From positions 434,001 through 498,000 of the forward strand of contig NZ_JACXZA010000003.1 of assembly GCF_014779765.1 (NCBI RefSeq): a stretch of 64,000 nucleotides of DNA, in the 5' to 3' direction. The notes below the pieces were generated by a model. That model had not been told where the DNA came from and ran no database searches. It saw only the letters and a list, made by a program, of their open reading frames with translations. The DNA is from Paenibacillus terricola. Lineage in GTDB: Bacteria > Bacillota > Bacilli > Paenibacillales > Paenibacillaceae. A program made the position numbers and the translations under genes. Shown one piece after another: positions 59,564 to 64,000 of the stretch; the stretch's first letter is position 1; each line of letters begins with the position of its first letter.

Positions 59564-61771
59564 CTATACTTCGCTTAGGTATATCAACATGGAGGCAAAA
59601 TCGCCCCCGGACGCGGAGAGCTCCCGATTATCAATAACAAGCCCCGCACTCATGAGCTCGTCGCCGTAATGGATGCGAGTCTTGTCGCTGTTCACGCAAT
59701 AGCGTTTGCCCTCCGCTAGACCCGCCAGTTTCAATCGGCGCCAAGGCCGATTCGCCATATTGAGTGCTTGATAAAAGCCTGCCAGTGCCTCGTCCTGATC
59801 CGCCGAAACAACGCACCAAGCCGTCTCCTGGCCTTGGAACGGATCGAGCAGACGATAGAAATCCCCCTGCTGAATCAAGGTTCGGTTACCTTTTACGAAG
59901 GCAACCTGCAGCCGTATGATCTCCCGCTCCTCTTCCGTCAGTTCGTTCAAATCCAGCTCATAGCCGAATGCGCCGAAGTAAGCAACATTCGCCCGCGTCT
60001 CTAATGGCGTCACCCGCCCTACCTGCTGATTAGGCACCTCGGAAACATGTGCGCCCATGCTGCTAAGAGGATAGACATAAGAGGTGCCGTACTGGATTTT
60101 AAGCCGTTCGATCGCATCTGTATTATCGCTTGTCCATGTTTGCGGAGCATAGTAGAGCATGCCGGGGTCGAACCTTGCACCGCCGCTGGAACAGGATTCG
60201 AACAGCACATGCGGGAACGTACTCGTAAGCTTGTCATACAACTTGTAGACGCCAAGGATATAACGATGGAATATGGTGCCTTGATCCGCCTTGCTATGGG
60301 CAGCCGAGTAACACTCGGTAATATAACGGTTCATATCCCATTTCACATACGAGATTGCCGCCTCCCGCAGAATGGCTGACATTCGGTCAAACAAATAATC
60401 GACGACCTCGCTGCGAGACATGTCGAGCACATATTGATTGCGCGATGGCGAAGAAGGGCGGTCTGGCGTTGCAATGATCCAATCGGGATGCGTACGATAC
60501 AGTTCGCTGTCCTTATTCACCATCTCTGGCTCGAACCAAAGTCCGAAGCGCATCCCCAGCGCTGCAATCCGGTCGGCCAAACCTTTAATTCCACCTGGCA
60601 GCTTATCCCGATTGACGAACCAATCGCCAAGACCGGATCGATCATCGTTGCGAGAGCCGAACCATCCATCGTCAAGAACGAACAGTTCGATCCCGAGCGA
60701 ACTAGCCGTACGCGCGATTGCAAGAATGCTCTCTTCATTGAAATCGAATGAAGTCGCCTCCCAGTTATTGATGAGGATCGGCCGGACTCGATCGCGCCAA
60801 TAGCCCCGAGCCAACCGCGTCCGGTATAATCGGTGGTACGTCTGGCTCATTCCGTTCAGGCCTTTGCATGAATAGACCATAACCGCCTCTGGCGTTTGGA
60901 ATGATTCGCCGGGGGCAAGCGTCCATTCGAATTGATCGGGGTGAATCCCGAGCGAGACTCGGGTCATGTGATGGGTGTCAACCTCAACCTGCGCAAGGAA
61001 ATTGCCGCTATAGACTAGACTGAACCCATAAACTTCGCCGGTGTGCTCGTCCGTATTAAGCCGCTTAAGCGCAATGAACGGATTAAATTCCGCGCTGCTT
61101 GCTCCGCGTAAGCTATGAACGCTCTGCACCCCTTGCTCAATCCGGGACGACTTTACATGCCGTTCTCGACTCCAAGCCCCCGCCAGACGCACCATCTCGA
61201 AGTCGTAGTCAGGCAGGTCGATCGATGCACTTAAGGCACGGGTCAGTGCTATAATGCCATTCCCCTCATTTAAGAACCTCGCGCATCTTGCAATCGCTGG
61301 CAGCGAACTGAAGATCGTGTAGCTCAGCACAAGCCTAACCTTGAGAACAGGGTCCTGCAGGGTGATATCCAATGTAACTGCTTCCTCTATATTCTCGACA
61401 TACGTTGCTGGCAGGCCATCCGGCTTGCCTTTGCCAAGGTATATCTCGTGCGACTCGTATTGGAAACTCGTTATGCGGCTTCCGTTCTCGGCTCTTATCT
61501 CATAGGCCGGATGACGGAAATCGGTCGTGCCGTAGGACGGATATTCCTGCCTCGTATGCTGAAGCGATAGGAAATAATCATCCTCGAATACATAAGCTGC
61601 CAGCGAACGCAGCCCGCCTTCCAGCAAGTGTCCGAACGATTCCCGATCCGATAGTCGTTTGCCGTAATACAAATGACCAAGTTGACCGTTGTCTAGAATT
61701 TTGATGATATAGCTGATCTCTTCATTAAACAGATGAAACTCTCCGGATTGCTCATGATAAATGATTCCCAT
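59564..61771 (-). CDS. GH36 alpha-galactosidase
   Basis: The ATG at 61769-61771 follows AGGAGG; upstream in-frame sequence to 61840 has no ribosome site. The 735-residue enzyme has no signal peptide. It has the GH36 order: N-terminal beta-supersandwich (about 1-320), (beta/alpha)8 barrel with nucleophile Asp479 in YVKWDMNRYI and acid/base Asp549 in TWTSDNTDAIERL, the CSSGGARFDPG loop and a C-terminal beta domain. The catalytic positions match those of the tetrameric Geobacillus AgaA (Asp478/Asp548). It should split terminal alpha-1,6-galactose from raffinose-family sugars or galactomanno-oligosaccharides in the cytoplasm. Confidence 0.95.
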   Translation of the reverse strand: MGIIYHEQSGEFHLFNEEISYIIKILDNGQLGHLYYGKRLSDRESFGHLLEGGLRSLAAYVFEDDYFLSLQHTRQEYPSYGTTDFRHPAYEIRAENGSRITSFQYESHEIYLGKGKPDGLPATYVENIEEAVTLDITLQDPVLKVRLVLSYTIFSSLPAIARCARFLNEGNGIIALTRALSASIDLPDYDFEMVRLAGAWSRERHVKSSRIEQGVQSVHSLRGASSAEFNPFIALKRLNTDEHTGEVYGFSLVYSGNFLAQVEVDTHHMTRVSLGIHPDQFEWTLAPGESFQTPEAVMVYSCKGLNGMSQTYHRLYRTRLARGYWRDRVRPILINNWEATSFDFNEESILAIARTASSLGIELFVLDDGWFGSRNDDRSGLGDWFVNRDKLPGGIKGLADRIAALGMRFGLWFEPEMVNKDSELYRTHPDWIIATPDRPSSPSRNQYVLDMSRSEVVDYLFDRMSAILREAAISYVKWDMNRYITECYSAAHSKADQGTIFHRYILGVYKLYDKLTSTFPHVLFESCSSGGARFDPGMLYYAPQTWTSDNTDAIERLKIQYGTSYVYPLSSMGAHVSEVPNQQVGRVTPLETRANVAYFGAFGYELDLNELTEEEREIIRLQVAFVKGNRTLIQQGDFYRLLDPFQGQETAWCVVSADQDEALAGFYQALNMANRPWRRLKLAGLAEGKRYCVNSDKTRIHYGDELMSAGLVIDNRELSASGGDFASMLIYLSEV

Positions 61772-61852
61772 ATGGCAGCAACCTCCTGTTATTGGTCTAC
61801 AACAATAATGAGAGGCCGGCCGCAGCCAGCCTCTCCGCATACTAGCCTTGTG

Positions 61853-62683
61853 TTACAGTTTGCCGCCTGAAGTTGCAATACCCTCGATAAATTGCCTCTG
61901 GAATAGGACATATACGATCAGCATTGGCCATATGGCAATGACGGATGCCGCCATAAGCTCTGGATAATTGACCGAATAAGCGCTTTGAATTTTGGCAAGC
62001 GCCGACGACAGCGTCGCTGCGCTAGAGCTCGTATTGACAATCATCGGCCACATCATATCTTTGAAGGCGAACAGAGCCGTGAATATGCCAAGCGCTACCA
62101 TCCCGGAACGGGCCAGCGGCAGCATGACCTTGACGAACACTTGGCCGATGTTATAACCGTCAATCTTGGCAGCTTCCTCAAGCTCTTTGGGCAGACCCAT
62201 AAAAAACTGGCGAAGCAAAAACGTGCCGAACGCGCTGACAAGACCCGGAAACACAAGCGCGAAGATCGTATTGCGCATGCCCATCGAGTCCACCATCAAA
62301 TATTGCGGGATGATGAAGATTTGCGTCGGCACCATCATTTGAAACAGAACCAGACCGAACAGCAGATTGCGCCCGGGGAACTTGAGCCGAGCGAATGCAT
62401 AGGCCGCCATTGCGCTGAATAGCAGCGAGCATAGAATCCGTAACGCTATCATTGCACTCGTATTGAAGTATAGGATCAAGAAGTTGTTCTGTTTGAACAC
62501 TGCCGAATAATTGCTCCACTTCCACTCCGAAGGCAATAGTACGAACGGATTGAGCGACGTCGATTCCGCTACCGACTTGAACGAAGTGAGCACCATCCAT
62601 AGAAACGGAATGATCATCAAGCATGCGCCGATCAGCAGAATGACATGAATGGCGAAGGTCGTCAGCTTGCTCCTTGTATGCAT
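61853..62683 (-). CDS. Carbohydrate ABC transporter permease (MalG/CUT1 type)
   Basis: A 276-residue permease, ATG after AGGAGG, with six hydrophobic segments and the EAA motif LEEAAKIDGYNIGQVFVKVM followed by LP. It ends in the usual FIEGIATSGGKL tail. It lies 20 nt after its partner permease and 82 nt before the alpha-galactosidase, so it belongs to the alpha-galactoside uptake operon. No ATPase gene is adjacent. Confidence 0.9.
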   Translation of the reverse strand: MHTRSKLTTFAIHVILLIGACLMIIPFLWMVLTSFKSVAESTSLNPFVLLPSEWKWSNYSAVFKQNNFLILYFNTSAMIALRILCSLLFSAMAAYAFARLKFPGRNLLFGLVLFQMMVPTQIFIIPQYLMVDSMGMRNTIFALVFPGLVSAFGTFLLRQFFMGLPKELEEAAKIDGYNIGQVFVKVMLPLARSGMVALGIFTALFAFKDMMWPMIVNTSSSAATLSSALAKIQSAYSVNYPELMAASVIAIWPMLIVYVLFQRQFIEGIATSGGKL

Positions 62684-62703
62684 GGTAAGTAAACCTCCTG
62701 TGC

Positions 62704-63615
62704 CTACATGTATTTAACCCATTTTTTCTGAGCTCTCATTTGAATGACCGTGATGATCATAATGATGGCTAGCAGCAGCATCACGATCGCCGATCCGTAG
62801 CCTTTGTTGGAATACTTGAATGAATTATTGTAGAACAAATAGACAAGCGACACGGTGTTGTCATAGGCGGGATTCTGAATATCGATCATCATGTAAATCA
62901 CATCGAATACTTGCATCGCCTGAATAATGGACGTGACGAGGACGAAGAACAATGCCGGCGATAGAAGCGGGACCGTCACAACGACAAATTGTCGCAGCTT
63001 GCCGGCGCCGTCAATCTCGGAAGCTTCATAATAATCTCTCGGAATCTCTTGAAGGCCTGCAAGCAGCAGCACCATGTTATAGCCGACAACGCTCCATATG
63101 CCGATGATAGCGATCGATACTAGCGCTACGTTCGGATCAGTCGTCCAATCGACAGGACCCAGACCCAACTTCGACAGTCCGTAATTGATTAAACCGAACT
63201 TGGTGTTATACAGCCATCTCCATACCATCGTGACAGCTGCCGGGGCCGCAATCATCGGAATGAAATAGATTGTTCGATATAGCGATTTGCCCCTCAATTT
63301 GCCGTTCATGAGCACGGCGGCTATCAGCGCAATAACGATGCTGGTCGGCACCACCATGACGGCATACAGAAGCGTATTCTTGACGGCATGCCAGACCTGA
63401 TCGTCGGACAATAGCTTTCTATAGTTATCGAAACCGACAAACAAATTGCCTTTTCCGAAATCTCCGCTTTTAAAGAAGCTCATATACAACGTTTGACCAA
63501 TCGGGATAATGTTCAAGATGATCAAGCCGACGATCGTTGGCGCGACTAGAAACCATCCCCAATACCATTCGTTCAACATGCTCTTGGATATTCTATTTGC
63601 TCTGGCATTCGTCAT
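62704..63615 (-). CDS. Carbohydrate ABC transporter permease (MalF/CUT1 type)
   Basis: A 303-residue permease; ATG after AGGAGAG. EAA motif YYEASEIDGAGKLRQFVVVT followed by VPLL; membrane segments and the long FDNYRKLLSDDQVWHAVKNT periplasmic stretch are typical. It pairs with the gene downstream and receives substrate from the binding protein encoded at 63724-64000, from which it is separated by a perfect 10-bp hairpin. Confidence 0.9.
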   Translation of the reverse strand: MTNARANRISKSMLNEWYWGWFLVAPTIVGLIILNIIPIGQTLYMSFFKSGDFGKGNLFVGFDNYRKLLSDDQVWHAVKNTLLYAVMVVPTSIVIALIAAVLMNGKLRGKSLYRTIYFIPMIAAPAAVTMVWRWLYNTKFGLINYGLSKLGLGPVDWTTDPNVALVSIAIIGIWSVVGYNMVLLLAGLQEIPRDYYEASEIDGAGKLRQFVVVTVPLLSPALFFVLVTSIIQAMQVFDVIYMMIDIQNPAYDNTVSLVYLFYNNSFKYSNKGYGSAIVMLLLAIIMIITVIQMRAQKKWVKYM

Positions 63616-63653
63616 ATTGTTCTCTCCTATCAGCCGTTGTGCATAGGTGAAAG

Positions 63654-63678
63654 GCGGCAGCCCCCTGAGGGCTGCCGC
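63654..63678 (-). other. Intercistronic hairpin between binding protein and permeases
   Basis: GCGGCAGCCC (63654-63663) pairs with GGGCTGCCGC (63669-63678) around five bases. No T-run; this matches the layout at 10184-10220, so it is likely a stabiliser or attenuator that favours binding-protein expression. Confidence 0.65.
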
Positions 63679-63723
63679 TGCGGTCTTATGTCCTAATCGA
63701 GCTGCCCGACTGCTTATAGCCGA

Positions 63724-64000
63724 TTATTTCTCCGTTGCGAGACTTTCGTTCATGATTTTCGCCGCATTCTTCGCCGCTTCTTCAACCGTTTGCTGACCAG
63801 TGAAAGCTGGCTTGAGCGCTTCATACGCTTTGTCTTCCCACACAGCCGTCGTATTGGAATACGGACGGATCACAGCATATTTGACCATATCGACGAATGC
63901 TTTGACATGGAAAGTCGTGTTCGAGGAAACCCACTGTTCAGCTGCTCCGTCATAGGCCGAGATTGCGATGCCCAGCTCCGCTTGACGGAATTGGCCTTCC
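63724..64000 (-). CDS. Sugar-binding protein, C-terminal fragment (5' end beyond window)
   Basis: An open minus-strand frame of 91 codons ends at TAA 63724-63726. The visible residues (EQWVSSNTTFHVKAFVDMVK, RPYSNTTAVWEDKAYEALKP, VEEAAKNAAKIMNESLA) match the C-terminal lobe of family 1 sugar-binding proteins. It begins beyond the right edge. Its position directly upstream of a permease pair and an alpha-galactosidase makes it the primary receptor of that importer; the binding protein at 58188-59480 would then be a second receptor. Confidence 0.85.
   Translation of the reverse strand, partial: EGQFRQAELGIAISAYDGAAEQWVSSNTTFHVKAFVDMVKYAVIRPYSNTTAVWEDKAYEALKPAFTGQQTVEEAAKNAAKIMNESLATEK

Overview
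The window looks like a chromosomal segment of a Paenibacillus-type bacterium (Bacillota, Paenibacillaceae). This is inferred from an S-layer-anchored giant glucanase, YesM/YesN-style two-component pairs, CUT1 sugar importers that lack their own ATPase, many secreted or lipid-anchored glycosidases, strong GGAGG-type ribosome binding sites and frequent GTG/TTG starts. Almost the whole window is devoted to sensing, degrading and importing plant polysaccharides: mixed-linkage beta-glucan and laminarin-type glucan on the left, xylan/arabinoxylan in the middle and right, and alpha-galactosides at the right end. No phage, IS transposase, rRNA, tRNA or CRISPR array was seen.

Left block (1-21680). 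A partial 1,410-residue SLH-GH16-CBM surface glucanase; an orphan solute-binding protein with a lipoprotein lichenase; then a beta-glucan oligosaccharide module on the minus strand: histidine kinase, AraC-type response regulator, LacI-type repressor, binding protein, two permeases and a GH1 beta-glucosidase. Two palindromic operators flank the LacI/binding-protein intergenic region. A chemoreceptor and a second, secreted lichenase follow, then small housekeeping-type genes (cupin, MarR, GNAT, YczE-like).

Middle (21680-32800). Two signal-less GH43 enzymes with a divergent AraC regulator; a run of four small, AT-richer minus-strand genes punctuated by a repeated hairpin element; then a DUF1854 protein with a zinc-ribbon ABC exporter, and a methyltransferase.

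Xylan block (32800-58200). An unusually elaborate minus-strand cluster: two tandemly duplicated binding lipoproteins, a giant binding protein with an N-terminal carbohydrate-binding-like extension, two permeases, an NHL/TPR membrane protein, a YIP1-family membrane protein, a DUF5696 lipoprotein, two more permeases, and a membrane-tethered GH10 xylanase. It is faced by a YesN-like regulator whose receiver domain lacks the phosphorylatable aspartate, then an esterase and a DUF3237 protein. Two secreted GH43 arabinoxylan enzymes and a divergent secreted GH39-like/CBM35-like protein follow.

Right end (58188-64000). An alpha-galactosidase (GH36) locus with two permeases and two binding proteins, the last one cut by the window edge. 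Four importer permease pairs lie in the window with no importer ATPase, so a shared MsmX/MsmK-type ATPase encoded elsewhere is inferred.
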